Assembly (NCBI GenBank): GCA_037903475.1
Contig: JBAJFG010000306.1
Location: 250,001 to 314,000, forward strand
Origin: Ancylostoma caninum
Taxonomy: Eukaryota > Nematoda > Chromadorea > Rhabditida > Ancylostomatidae
Length of the DNA stretch: 64,000 nucleotides
Direction of reading: 5' to 3'
Notes under the pieces: generated by a model
What the model was told of the DNA's origin: nothing
The model's input: only the letters and a program-made list of their open reading frames with translations
The model's database searches: none
Position numbers and translations under genes: made by a program
In this document: positions 31,216 to 41,188 of the stretch, one piece after another
Numbering within the stretch: the first letter of the stretch is position 1
Layout of the letters: each line of letters opens with the position of its first letter

Positions 31216-32058
31216 CCCCGCCGCCGATTTAGCCGCCTGGAGGAGCGAATATCCCTAGGTCATAACTAACTAGGCGACTCGGTGCCGCAGCTGGATGGAT
31301 TCTAGGCGCTTTCCTAGTGAACTAGGCGGTTGAGTGCAGGCCTTTCTAATAGATCTCATCGTTGCAAATTGAACGACGAACAAACAGCAATGCAGTGAGA
31401 AGCAGAGTGAAGGATTTACAGACAGTGAACTTTATCTGTTCTCCTTTTTTAACCGATTTTTGAGAGTGGTTGCTGTACTAACTACATGAGAGGTATATGT
31501 TAAACTGACACTAAAAACGAAGGTTTCCGGATTTTGTGAGGATTATCCCCGTTTTATGTCCTAGAATGTGTCCAAGGTGTAATTAACAGCAGCTGCCCCG
31601 AGGGTGTACATTTCGTGCATTAGGAAGGCGTGTATCACGTCTACATTGAGTGTGGTGTATATATATGGAAAGAGCCCATCCAGAGCTACCTTATGGTACC
31701 AGAATTTAATTTAGTCATCGTATAGCAAATTTTAGAAAAGCGACGGTGTGCGACGGTGACATCTGCGGACATGCCGTCGTTTTTGCAAAGTCTGTAGTCT
31801 CCTATTGTTCCGTTATATTGTTTTCTGGATGTTGTGAAGAAACTCGTCACATCTATACCAAATATTGAGGTTTTCACGAGCCGTTTCAAGCGGACAATGC
31901 TTTTGCCGCACCCTGTAGTTTTAAAACGTTATGAATACATCACTTTTGATGGGTTTTTGATAGGTTCTCCATATTTACTGGTCTCTGAACTTGTCACCAA
32001 ACGCAAAATTCAAATAAATTTGTTAGTGTTTTTTTTTTGTTATCAAACGATGTTTTAG
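31216..32058. other. Probable intron or 5' flank of the TPR-like gene
   Basis: No confident exon. The last 30 bp (T-rich, ending GATGTTTTAG) form the 3' splice site for the exon at 32059. ACTAGGCGRNT-like motifs repeat near 31268-31335. Confidence 0.35.
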
Positions 32059-32136
32059 GTCTCACTTCATTGGAAGCGGCTAAGTTTTTAATTGATAGCG
32101 AGCAGTATGAAATGGCAAAGGAGCATGCTCAAAAAG
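32059..32136 (+). CDS. TPR-like protein, exon A
   Basis: 78-nt exon bounded by a T-rich acceptor ending TTTTAG and a GTGGGA donor. Only one frame is open: SLEAAKFLIDSEQYEMAKEHAQK, with one nucleotide carried into the next exon. The pattern of small residues and amphipathic helices resembles a tetratricopeptide-type helical repeat. Its split Ala codon (G + CT) joins exactly to the exon at 34392, giving EHAQKAVRLLEGD. The gene's start is not visible, so further 5' exons must exist. The identity of the protein is unknown to me. The intron that follows is 2.26 kb and holds a complete foldback element. Confidence 0.6.
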
Positions 32137-34391
32137 GTGGGACTTCTTTATGTAGTCTAAGTTGCTTAACGTTCTATTAGTTTGACAAGAATATCCTGTC
32201 CAAAATTAAAATCTATTTGCTTTTCTTCTGACTTTATTTTATGGCTCATTCATTGAACGATCTCATAATCCTAGTTTGCATTAAAAATGGACTATTTACT
32301 ATGTGGTGTTTCAGCTCACCTTTCATAGTTTGTTGTGAGCCCCTTTATCAAAATAAATAGAAAAAAAAACTAGTGTGAAATGTATGGCTGAGCACGAGGT
32401 TTTCGCATATTGTCGTCATTTCCCTTATCAGTCTAGCAATTTAAGGCATGGTTAGGAGAGCAGTCCCACGTCAGGCCTCATATACAGTCTATCCGAAACG
32501 ACGAGTTCCCTCAGAAGGCGAGAAACCTCGTGGCAGAGCGACTGCGGCGCGGCTATCTTGGCAGCGTTCGTCGAATGGATCAGCTGTTGAGATCAACGCC
32601 GCTACGCTCAATCGGCAAAAAGGTGGGTTTTCTTTGTTTTTAACCATTGTTGTGGTTTCTTTTTTGAATATATCACCATCATATATCAGACCACTGCTTG
32701 TCTGAGGCCGTTTTGAACGATTCTTCTTTTATTTGAATGTTTTTTTTTGCAGTTTCTACTATGGCCACGGAAAAAAAAAACATGAAAAAAAAAACGCAAA
32801 CAAATAAAAAAAAAGTAACGTGCAAAACAGCCTCGGACAAGCAACGACCTGATATGTGATGATATTTTCGAAAAAAGAAAGCACAACAATGGATAAAAAT
32901 AAGGAAAAACCCACTTTTTTGCCAAATGACCGTGGCGGCGTTGATCTCAACAGCAGATCAATTTGACGAAAGCTGCCAAGACGGCTGCGCTGCAGTCGCT
33001 CTGCCGTGTGGTTTCCCGCCTTCTGAGGGGACTTGTCGTTTCGGATAGACTGTACCTCTCCGGGAATAGTATATGGGATGTAGTTAGAGGCAGCATCCAC
33101 GAAAATTCTTGAAATTAGGATCTTAGCATATTTCGGGAGAGTCAACACTTTCTCAAAGGCAAAACTCTTTTATTCTCAAAAATACTGTTTTTTGACGTTC
33201 ATTATCTGGTTATGTTCACCAATAGTGGTCGAACTGACCGATGGCAGAAGACCGATAAGGACGTCATGTTTACTAGACGGATCCTCGCAAAATCACTCAT
33301 TTCTTCTGAACTACACCGTAACAAAACAAATAACCATTGCAGAATTAGTACTACTTAGCAAAGAAGTCACGTGAACATCCAAACATCAGGGATTCCCTAA
33401 CAAGAAAGAAGTGGGAGCAAATTAAAATTTCTTCAGAATTTAGCTCTAACAATAGTCAAATAGTTACAATTACTGTAGAATTCTAATCAAAAAAGGAACG
33501 CTGTTATCAGAAACAAAAAAAATGAGAAGGTGAGGTATAATCTGGAAGCATAACGAGGAAATTCTCCTGAGAAGGCAATGGTTTGGCAAATAGATCAACT
33601 GTTAATCGATATTTTCCGCGCCCAAAAATAGTTCGATGCTCTAACCGCGAAAAGGAGACCGCGAAAATACGTGCAATAGCTGAGATACAAGTCCGTCTGG
33701 TCCTAGGAGAACCTGCTATAAGTAGATGAAGGAACTCTTCCAGTACAGCTTATACGACGAAAGTATTCCCAAAGTCCAGGGTTTTTTCGGGACTATGAAT
33801 GTGTTCGAGATGAAATTTTCCGTGAGTGCTGCTTTTAAACATCCTGCTGGTCGCATTCATCTTTTTCTTCGAAGCTCGTAGTTACATATGTGAAGGGTGT
33901 GCTAAATGATCTTGCCATTAGTGGATTGAACCCATTCCAGTTGCTGTGAAGATATCATTCAGCTAAGGAGCAAAGAAAATGCAGTTTTCTTCTGCTAATA
34001 ACAGTGACAACCTTTTTGTACTCAAAATCACCCGGAAGTTTTGTTCAATTTCGTGTGTTGTGGATTAATTGAAATTTGGAACAGTGAAGCTCTGACTGGG
34101 ACGTTCTTGAAACATCTTTCTATATGGGAAAGACTTGATAAATTAGCAGCGTTTTAGCAACATCAGAAGTATTTTTCAAATCTAAAGGACAGATGTTCGA
34201 GGATGATGTGATTTTGGAACCCCGACTGAGATATGTGCTTTCTTCAGCTTATTCATTTTGAGTAAATATCTTTATGAGAACCGATTTTATCGTATTCGGA
34301 AAAGCAGAAACGCCAATATTTGTGCAGTGACGCTAACGTTGATGAGACCTTGAAGGCTTGCGGTTAGCCATTATAGCATGTTTACTTCCAG
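32137..34391 (+). other. Intron of the TPR-like gene, with nested foldback element
   Basis: Runs from GTGGGA to TTACTTCCAG. Apart from the element at 32483-33054 it is AT-rich with no supported coding sequence. Confidence 0.5.
32483..33054. mobile_element. Foldback MITE (Tc1/mariner-type ends) inside an intron
   Basis: Ends TACAGTCTATCCGAAACGAC (32483) and its exact complement (to 33054). The arms pair for about 270 bp with little loop, including the GGCAGAGCGACTGC and GATCAACGCCGC segments. TA at both ends fits a Tc1/mariner-mobilised MITE. Poly-A/poly-T runs lie at the centre. No coding capacity. Confidence 0.85.
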
Positions 34392-34536
34392 CTGTGCGCC
34401 TTCTCGAAGGTGATTTTTTCGCGTACACTCGAGCTCTCTACTTCTTAGCGGAGATCCATTTTCATTTGTCTCAGTGGGAGAATGTGTTGGCTGATATCGA
34501 CGATCTGTGGATGAACGTGATGAAAACGCGCTCCAA
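34392..34536 (+). CDS. TPR-like protein, exon B
   Basis: 145-nt exon between acceptor TTACTTCCAG and donor GTATGC. In frame with exon A it reads VRLLEGDFFAYTRALYFL, AEIHFHLSQWENVLADIDDL, WMNVMKTRSK, two antiparallel helices typical of a TPR/HAT-like repeat. Exon phases match on both sides (enters after 1 nt, leaves after 2 nt). No catalytic motif is visible, so a scaffold role is likely by analogy. I cannot name the complex. Confidence 0.65.
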
Positions 34537-34614
34537 GTATGCTAACACTGAGTTTTATTGAATTGCAGAACAAGTGTTTCTATGATATTTTTGCATTTTC
34601 TGCGCTTTGTCTAG

Positions 34615-34684
34615 GAATGTTGCGGGTGGACGGATGCTCAGAGATCTGGAGGTGATTACTGTGCTGGTGCTGCAGAAGTGTCGG
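34615..34684 (+). CDS. TPR-like protein, exon C
   Basis: 70-nt exon between GCTTTGTCTAG and GTATGG. It completes the Lys codon of exon B and reads NVAGGRMLRDLEVITVLVLQ, then KCR, ending in phase 0. The preceding intron is 78 bp and the following one 66 bp, normal for nematodes. Confidence 0.62.
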
Positions 34685-34750
34685 GTATGGATGCATTTCC
34701 TGATTTTATTTGCAGAGAGAGAGAGAGAGAAATTAATTTTTCCATAGCAG

Positions 34751-34927
34751 ATTCCAAGTACGTCGCATGTTCTATTAGATCCGAGGCCACCTATACGCTA
34801 CCGAGTATGTTCAGACCTTGTTCAATCTCTTGCACCATATGCACTAGTGGCTGCATATTTCCGACTTCTCCACTTGTCCCTATTCAAGCGTTACCAGCCT
34901 GACCCATTAATCACTAGTATTAATTAA
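34751..34927 (+). CDS. TPR-like protein, exon D (short spliced form or read-through to a stop)
   Basis: Follows acceptor TTTTCCATAGCAG in phase 0 and reads IPSTSHVLLDPRPPIRYR. At 34805 there is a consensus donor, GTATGT. If it is ignored, the frame stays open for 40 more residues (VCSDLVQSLAPYALVAAYFR, LLHLSLFKRYQPDP) to TAA at 34925-34927. The added part is hydrophobic-helical and protein-like, so an alternative 3' end or intron retention is possible. The sequence cannot decide which form is used. Confidence 0.5.
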   Translation: MPSTSHVLLDPRPPIRYRVCSDLVQSLAPYALVAAYFRLLHLSLFKRYQPDPLITSIN

Positions 34928-36880
34928 CAAATCTGAATAATTTGTAAAAAAAGATACCATTGGGAAGATGCAATCTAGGTGTCATCCACTTTGAAGAGGT
35001 ATTCCTCGTTGTGATGTTTTGACACGATTCGTGCAAAGGTATAAGAAAGCTTCGAAGTTTCTCAAGTGTTTTTACCCTTTGTTTTGGGGAGGGAAGAGTG
35101 GGAGTGGGATGGGACCCTCCTTTGGTATGTAGGATACTTTTGCTACGGATCGTTTCATTACACCGAACATGTTGAAAGCCGTTCATCACAGCGGCATTCA
35201 TGCTGGAGCTCCTATTGCATGGACACTCCGCCACAATTCTCCCCAAAACGAAAGTCTCGAAACAGGGATTTCTGTCCTTTTTGTGGTGAAAATGCACCCT
35301 ATTGCGGTTAGCGTCTTCTCGCGGTGCCTGCATGGAAATTTCTAGCACGATGGGACGCTGTGTTTAGTTTACCATCAATCCCGAATTTCGTTTGTAATCG
35401 GTAAATGTCGCTTGAACTGTTTGTGGGCAAGAACCTTAGTCTAAGCAAATGGGGCAAAGAAGTTTTGATGGTTATTCTGCGGCCAGCTGAAATTCAATCA
35501 CTCTACGTGCTGTGGTTTGTGAGCATAATCTAGTATGAGCCATGTTGGTTGCGTACCTTACGAACGGACCTAGCATCTTCCATGGGCAACCGGCTGCATC
35601 ATATGGTTCAGTGCCTTTGAAAGACCTATCCGTGCAAAATTTTGAGCACCTCATTCTGGAAAGCTGCTAATTCTGGGGATGTTTCTTGGGTTTACATATG
35701 TACTTGTATTCATTTTATTATCTGGCTTGGTTTGTTCACTGTGCCTGAATCTGACATTTTACATCTTTGGGATTCGGCTATTCCTACGGAGGAGAACTCA
35801 ATGCTTCACGCAGACTAGGCAAATCAAAATGTTAGGATTGAAAGTTGAAAATCTCCTAACATGATTCAAAAAATTTCAAGGTGAAGTAATGTGCTGCGAG
35901 AAAAATTCTTCTGTGGAAAGTATTACATTCAGGCTCGAAATGCTGTGTCCGGGCAAGGTCTTTACGATTAGTACCCAAAACCAATCCAGCACCCGGACCG
36001 TCCCTTCGAGGATTTCTTGAAAACATATTGAATCTTGTCAGAACTTGTTCAGACATGTTCCACTCTCCAATAATTTGGTCCCTATTCGTTCTTCAATGTT
36101 GTGTATGGTACTCACACTAACATCTCTTAATTTGTTGAACGTACTGGTCTAGAATTTCGACCACTGGTTTGAAGAAACTGGTTAGCAGTGAAAATCCTTA
36201 CAAAAAATGAGTAAGGATTGCGAACATCACTCTGGTTGCTCAGTACTTCGCCGGTGCCTCATGGAGAAAGTTAGTCTTATTTACGGGACGGAGCTCTATA
36301 ACCATGTTTGAAACTAAACTAGGCAACCTATAACTATGTTCAAATCCAAGATTTCAAACAAAAAGGGTTGCATAACATTCAAAGTAAAATTGAAGCCCAA
36401 ATTTTCGACTGTTTTGCAAAAACATCATGGAAATGTTTTAGTTTTACGCTGACATTTCACATGAGATTTCATCTACGATTTCGGTTCCAAATACCACTTT
36501 GTCATGTCAAAGTACACTTCAGAGGATGTTTACTTATCAGTGATTGGCTCAATAACTTTCACATGACAAGGTCACGGTGTCTATGAGTGCCGCCGCGTAT
36601 CTCTAGCCGCTCTAGCCCCCTTACCAGGGCGCAGCACCAGGTGGTCATTGACCACCAGGACTTAGTAGCGTCCTGCAGATTCAGGGGGCTTAGCACCAGC
36701 GTCCGGGGCGTAGCCAACCGCTAACCGTCTACTGATGTTAGAGACAAGCAGATTTCAGAGAAGCACTTCTGGAGGACCATCAAACTCGTGGCTGAAGACC
36801 ACCGTTGTTCAACCATTTACTCCATCCCTACCCTGCACTCTGGTGCGCTCCAGTGATAATCTGGTGTTGCTCAACCTGTA
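34928..36880. other. Intronic or intergenic sequence without a confident exon
   Basis: Short open frames near 35060-35350 on both strands have no family resemblance. Hairpin GGTGGTCATTGACCACC lies near 36631-36647. Confidence 0.35.
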
Positions 36881-36889
36881 GGAGACGAA

Positions 36890-37140
36890 AAACTTTTGCC
36901 GCCGCGGCGGCGGCGCCGCCGCCGCGGCAAAAGTTGCCGCCGAGCGGCATGCCGCGCTTTCACACAAACGTCGCCCAGCGACAAAATACCCCCTCGACCA
37001 TTCCTTGCCGCTTGCCGCTGGGCGACGTCGCCGGGCGGCGCCGCGGCAAAAAAGTAAACAAGCTCTTGTCGCGGCGACGTCGCCGCGGCGCCGCCGCCGC
37101 GACGTCGCCGGCCTATGCTTAACCATGGGCGACTGCTGCC
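36890..37140. repeat. GC-rich palindromic repeat (GCCGCCGCGGC-type)
   Basis: A near-perfect palindrome at 36891-36935 (AACTTTTGCCGCCGCGGCGG and its mirror) is followed by further CGACGTCGCCG palindromes up to 37115. The end sequence GACGTCGCCGGCCTATGCTTAACC reappears inverted at about 63,693-63,713, so this is a dispersed family. All six frames are open because of its composition, and no gene is inferred. Confidence 0.75.
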
Positions 37141-37608
37141 GCGGCAAATGTATGAAAGCCACTTTACGCGCGACAATCAATCAAGGTTAGTAAAACGAAG
37201 CAAGTGTGGCTTCTGAAGGTGGCTCTCCTGCAAATTCGCTTCTGTGGGGATATGTTCACTAGTAAAATTATGCAGTCGAGACACTTTCTACAGCGCTTTA
37301 TAGGATCGACTCCAAAAACTTATAAAAATAGAAAATTTCCCTGTCTCACTGCTACCATTTTATGAGTGTCTACTTGTCACCATGGTGTACAAAAACAAAC
37401 TTGTGGATTGAATGTTGCTTCTCAGAAAATGGCTCAGTTCGTCTCTGGAATTTCCATCCTATTTTCTTGACGTTTGAAATCATAATCATCTGCTATTAAT
37501 TGGTGACGACTAACTGCCCTTGGTCTGACAATTTCTACTCCTTGACATTGATCCAGTAATTAGTTAGCGCACATTATCGACTTCCGATATGAATTAGCCT
37601 TTTTCCAG

Positions 37609-37863
37609 AATGTGGAGTAAAATCCTTCTGTGAAACACTCTCGTATTCCTCAATTCATTCCCTCAGAACTGCTTTCGAACACAAGTGCAGCAGTTTGAGC
37701 GTATGATCGTTGTTTTCTTCCCATTACTCAGTGAGTCCAAAAACTGCGACGGTTCCAGCGGCGTCGCCGCGGCCGTCGCCATCGCCACAACTGCTGCGAT
37801 CCACACCGCACACACGCACAGAATCTAGAAAAGACTATAGAGAATGTACAAGCATGAGAGAAG
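37609..37863 (+). CDS. Weak candidate exon(s) of the 38.2-40.7 kb gene
   Basis: After acceptor CCTTTTTCCAG (to 37608) one frame is open: CGVKSFCETLSYSSIHSLRT, AFEHKCSS. After a second acceptor, CCCATTACTCAG (to 37730), a Pro/Ser-rich frame (SPKTATVPAASPRPSPSPQ) runs to a GTCAGG donor at 37864. The implied intron is only 39-48 bp, and the phase does not join cleanly to the exon at 38250, so this is a suggestion only. Confidence 0.2.
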
Positions 37864-38249
37864 GTCAGGGATGTCATGCTCCAATGCTAATTCGAGTGGA
37901 TATTGCGACGACGCTATGACGAGAGGAGTCTGGACATGATAACGCTGGTTATCGCCATTACCTGTTTTCGCTGATTCTTTCCGAACCGGCGGAGTCTGGG
38001 GACTCTCTGAGACAGCTTTCCTTCCACCGCTGTCATTGGCGGTGTCCCGAATTTTGCTTGTCCACCTTCATATTGCTTTTCGTCGCATCAATTGGTCAAG
38101 GTCTGAACCTGAAAAAATTAAGGCTTAAAATTAATTTGCAAGTAATGGTTTCTATCCCTCCTTATCTGTGCTGAAGGATGTAGATTTTGCATCCAATCAA
38201 TGTTAAGTCTAATGTAGATGTAGATCCTAGAATACACTTTTTTTTTCAG

Positions 38250-38321
38250 TTCACTCCCAATGGCAGACACAAAATTCTGAAGGAACTTTACGAAAATGAT
38301 GAGAACGGTGGACCTCAGAAG
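38250..38321 (+). CDS. Internal exon of unrecognised gene (possibly same gene as 40457-40711)
   Basis: 72-nt exon with a strong acceptor (CTTTTTTTTTCAG) and donor GTAATG, phase 0 at both ends. The only open frame is FTPNGRHKILKELYENDENG followed by GPQK. The basic-to-acidic charge pattern is protein-like. Both phases are compatible with the exon starting at 40457. Whether it also continues the TPR-like gene at 32-34.9 kb is plausible by strand and spacing but unproven. Confidence 0.5.
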
Positions 38322-40456
38322 GTAATGCGTATCAGGGATGTGTAATTTACTCCAGTGCAGTGAGTGTGCCTGTATTCATCGTGTTTCTTGAGGTTGTTGT
38401 GGTCTTCATGTCAGGAGATGCGTTGTTCTGCAGAAAAATTTATTTACGAAACACGCCAACGCCTCCGCGGTCCGTTAGCAGAAGGTTCCGGTTAAACCTC
38501 TGGTGGTAGCAGTGAGAAGAGCCCACTCCCTTCACCCTTTCGGCTGTTCGTGAATTCTGATACCGATGCTGAAGTTAATGGCTTACTACGGGACCGCATA
38601 CACAAACTGGTGAAGGCTTCATTGTTGTGCTTTCGGGATGTTGATTACGTTTGAGGTTGTATTTTAGACAACATTCATGAAAATTTTAATTTTTGAACTG
38701 ATATTTGAGAGACGGAAGGGGGTACTATCCATTGTGGTTTCATCAGGAATCGTTGTCTCATTGGCGAAACGGTTACTATCTACAATTACAAACTTATTGT
38801 TAGATCACTATGCATAATCCCTTTCTTGGACCCAGAAATGCGCGAATTCATACCATTTTGAAAATGCAATGTAGAGAACTGTCGGCATTCTTTGCCACCC
38901 TTTCCAGTTCCCGCAAACTTTTCGCTGTTTCTTTATCTCTCACATCTCTTCAACTCTTTCTTTCCTTTCTCTCTCCCCCCCCCCCCCCGTCTAGTAAAAC
39001 AGACTGTATAAACGGAAAAACAAAAGCATCAATAGAGTATTCTTGTCTCGACCGATTGTTTTCGTGTAGCTGTATATTGGCTCGACATTGGATTATTTGC
39101 GGGAAAAGCGCACGGTTCCGAGAGTTTATTTTGCTTATTAAGCCAAATGGCGCATGATTGTTTTCTAGAAGTATCTACTATGCTAGCAAGCTTTCACAAA
39201 GTACAATTCAGATTACAACCGAGAAGTTCATTGCAAATGACATTCAAGCAATACAAAGAAACGCAATGAAGGAAGACTATCTCCCCATTTTCAGCGCTCA
39301 AGATTTTTGTGGAAATAGAATCGTAGATTCTTGAGAAGAAGCTTGTTACAATGAATATGTGGTATTGAATTTATTGTTAATCAAACAAATAAGTAATAGA
39401 GATTCTGAAAAATGCCTGTTTAAAAGATTGTCCTCTGCTGGGAAAATCAGTGGAGGGATTTGTACGAGAAATTTGCCAGAGCAGAGAAAACTTGTGCAGC
39501 AAGTTGTCTTGGATAGCCTATTTTTGCTTGCTTCTCAATTTTGTATGGGAAGCAGTGTGATTCGCACCTCCTCCGCGGTCTCGAATTGGCACTTTGGGTG
39601 AGTAATAAAAATAAACAAAAATAGAGATTAAGTGTTGCGTAGTCGCATCTTCTCGCGTTTACACGTGACCTTGAACTTTAATGCACCGAAATTAGATCGA
39701 AGCTCTTGTATTCATTGAATTTTGAACAATTAAACAATCCTAAAACGTGATAATATGCCGGAATTGTACAAGAATGCACATTTCTATGTCGAATGTTGTA
39801 GATGCATATGTTCACTCTTTTTACTGCTATATTCTAGCTGATGATTACATACACACATAATCGTGGTTGTTTTGGTCCACATACATGCGCAGATCCATAA
39901 AAGCAGAGTGGGAGGACGTCTTGTTTGTGTTCCTACTTTTGCCTCTGGCGACTTGAAACGATGACTGTGTGCGAATGGGTGCGAAGGCTACCGCACGCTT
40001 CATGAATATTAGCTTTCTATCCGCAATGCTCGCCCATCGGGAAAAAATCAGATGTTCAAGAGAATGGAACGTTATTTACAGAATTTTTCACGAGTTCGTT
40101 CCCCCCCCCCCTCCCCTCCCTCTCGAGGGCAGCCGTTAATACGTTTCTCTGCAGACATTCCCTACATGTCTCCTCTCGCGAACCTGTAGGGGAGCGGGTG
40201 CGTTGCGATGTGGGCCATGAACAGACAAATTCACTGGCGGGTCCTTTGTTGGAATGTATTGCGTTCCGAGCATAAAGCGAGCGTCGCAGATGTGAGAGGT
40301 TTTAGTTTTCGGACTGCAGCGCAACGCATCCGTTTTCGGAGCTAAATATCTGCGTGTGCACCATATGTGAGTTAGAATAACCACCACTGTGCATCATAGG
40401 ACGTAGCACTGCTATCCGCTGTGCTACATTTTTTGTTTAATTGCAATTTATTTTAG
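38322..40456 (+). other. Probable intron
   Basis: From GTAATGCG to TTTATTTTAG. No exon recognised inside. Contains a C-rich/pyrimidine run at 38975-38988 and another near 40100-40120. Confidence 0.35.
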
Positions 40457-40711
40457 AGCTCCCTCAAGTCAGCGATAATGGATGATTCGTCGTTGCCTCT
40501 TCAGGAGTTCGCCATGTTCAAGAAATTCCTACAATTGGTGTCCACTGGCAGGAACTACGAGGCGAGAGGCCTGCTGTTCGGGGACGAGTCCACTCCTGCG
40601 GGCGAGGGCACCTCAGGGCGCATGCAGCCCCGACTCCCGTTCCTCTCGCCGCTCGCCATGCAGGTACTGGGACGGTTCCTAGACGAACGCCAGGACGACT
40701 ACGGCTACTGA
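40457..40711 (+). CDS. C-terminal exon of an unrecognised gene
   Basis: Begins after acceptor TTTATTTTAG in phase 0 (SSLKSAIMDDSSLPLQEF) and continues AMFKKFLQLVSTGRNYEARG, LLFGDESTPAGEGTSG, then PRLPFLSPLAMQVLGRFLDE, ending RQDDYGY with TGA at 40709-40711. The GC-biased third positions, lack of interruptions and two amphipathic helices argue for a real gene. I do not recognise the family. An in-frame ATG at 40478 could act as a start if this were a single-exon gene. The 3' UTR runs to AATAAA at 41061. It is followed closely by the kinase exon in the same direction. Confidence 0.6.
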   Translation, partial: SSLKSAIMDDSSLPLQEFAMFKKFLQLVSTGRNYEARGLLFGDESTPAGEGTSGRMQPRLPFLSPLAMQVLGRFLDERQDDYGY

Positions 40712-41060
40712 TCTTGTCGCTGTCGACGTGCGACCGTGTGATCGATGATTCGATGTTGCAGTCTTCCAGAACGCTGTTTTGCTGCGCGCATTGCTCGCTC
40801 TCGTAGTCAAGGTGATATTCGTCCGGCGACTCCGTTTCTCTCGCCCTCTCGCCGTCACGTAAGGCGACTTCGCACTGCTTTTTACGCTTCGTTGCTCCTC
40901 TTTTCTTCTGCTGAAGTTCATTCCGGTGATCTCAATACGTTCCGTTCTTCACTCAGGCTGTGTCACCCATTTCGCTGTCTCGGTTTTTGTTCTGGGTATT
41001 GTTGAGCTGTTTGTGCCAATATAGTTCCTTTTTCATTACGTGAATATATGCCAAATGCTG

Positions 41061-41083
41061 AATAAATCAGTTTGGTTTATAGT
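41061..41083 (+). promoter_or_regulatory. Poly(A) signal directly followed by a (trans-)splice acceptor
   Basis: AATAAA at 41061-41066 is followed by GTTTGGTTTATAG (AG at 41081-41082), then one base, then the ATG of the kinase exon. In nematode operons the upstream gene's poly(A) signal lies just before a spliced-leader acceptor. The tight spacing here resembles SL1-type operons. A normal cis-splice acceptor is the alternative. Confidence 0.5.
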
Positions 41084-41188
41084 ATGACAGACGGAAGCTG
41101 GTCCATTGATGATTTTCCGCCATCAGACTTGCTCACATTGGATAAGTTTGCAATAGAGAAGAAAATAGGAAAAGGAATGTTTAGTGAG
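41084..41188 (+). CDS. nekl-3: First exon of a NEK6/7-type (NEKL-3-like) protein kinase
   Basis: An ATG immediately after a splice acceptor opens exactly 35 codons ending at the donor GAG|GTCAGT in phase 0. The peptide starts MTDGSWSIDDFPPSDLL and ends in LDKFAIEKKIGKGMFSE, the glycine-rich loop that starts the kinase domain of NEK6, NEK7 and nematode NEKL-3 (typically KFxIEKKIGxGQFSEVY). Met replaces the usual Gln. The family consists of Ser/Thr kinases acting in mitosis and, in C. elegans, in endocytosis and moulting. The remaining exons (VAIK lysine, HRDIKPAN, DLG) were not seen in the following 22.8 kb, so either the first intron is very long and full of transposons, or this exon is separated from its gene. 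Confidence 0.6.

Noticed and set aside
31686..32058. Additional upstream exon of the TPR-like gene
   Set aside because: A frame is open but no acceptor or donor gives a phase that joins to the exon at 32059.
35060..35350. Cys-rich exon (FCPFCGENAPYCG) downstream of the TPR-like exons
   Set aside because: All three frames and the opposite strand are partly open, and no splice sites fit.
36805..37190. Overlapping Arg/Ala-rich proteins on both strands
   Set aside because: All frames are open because the sequence is a GC palindrome repeat.
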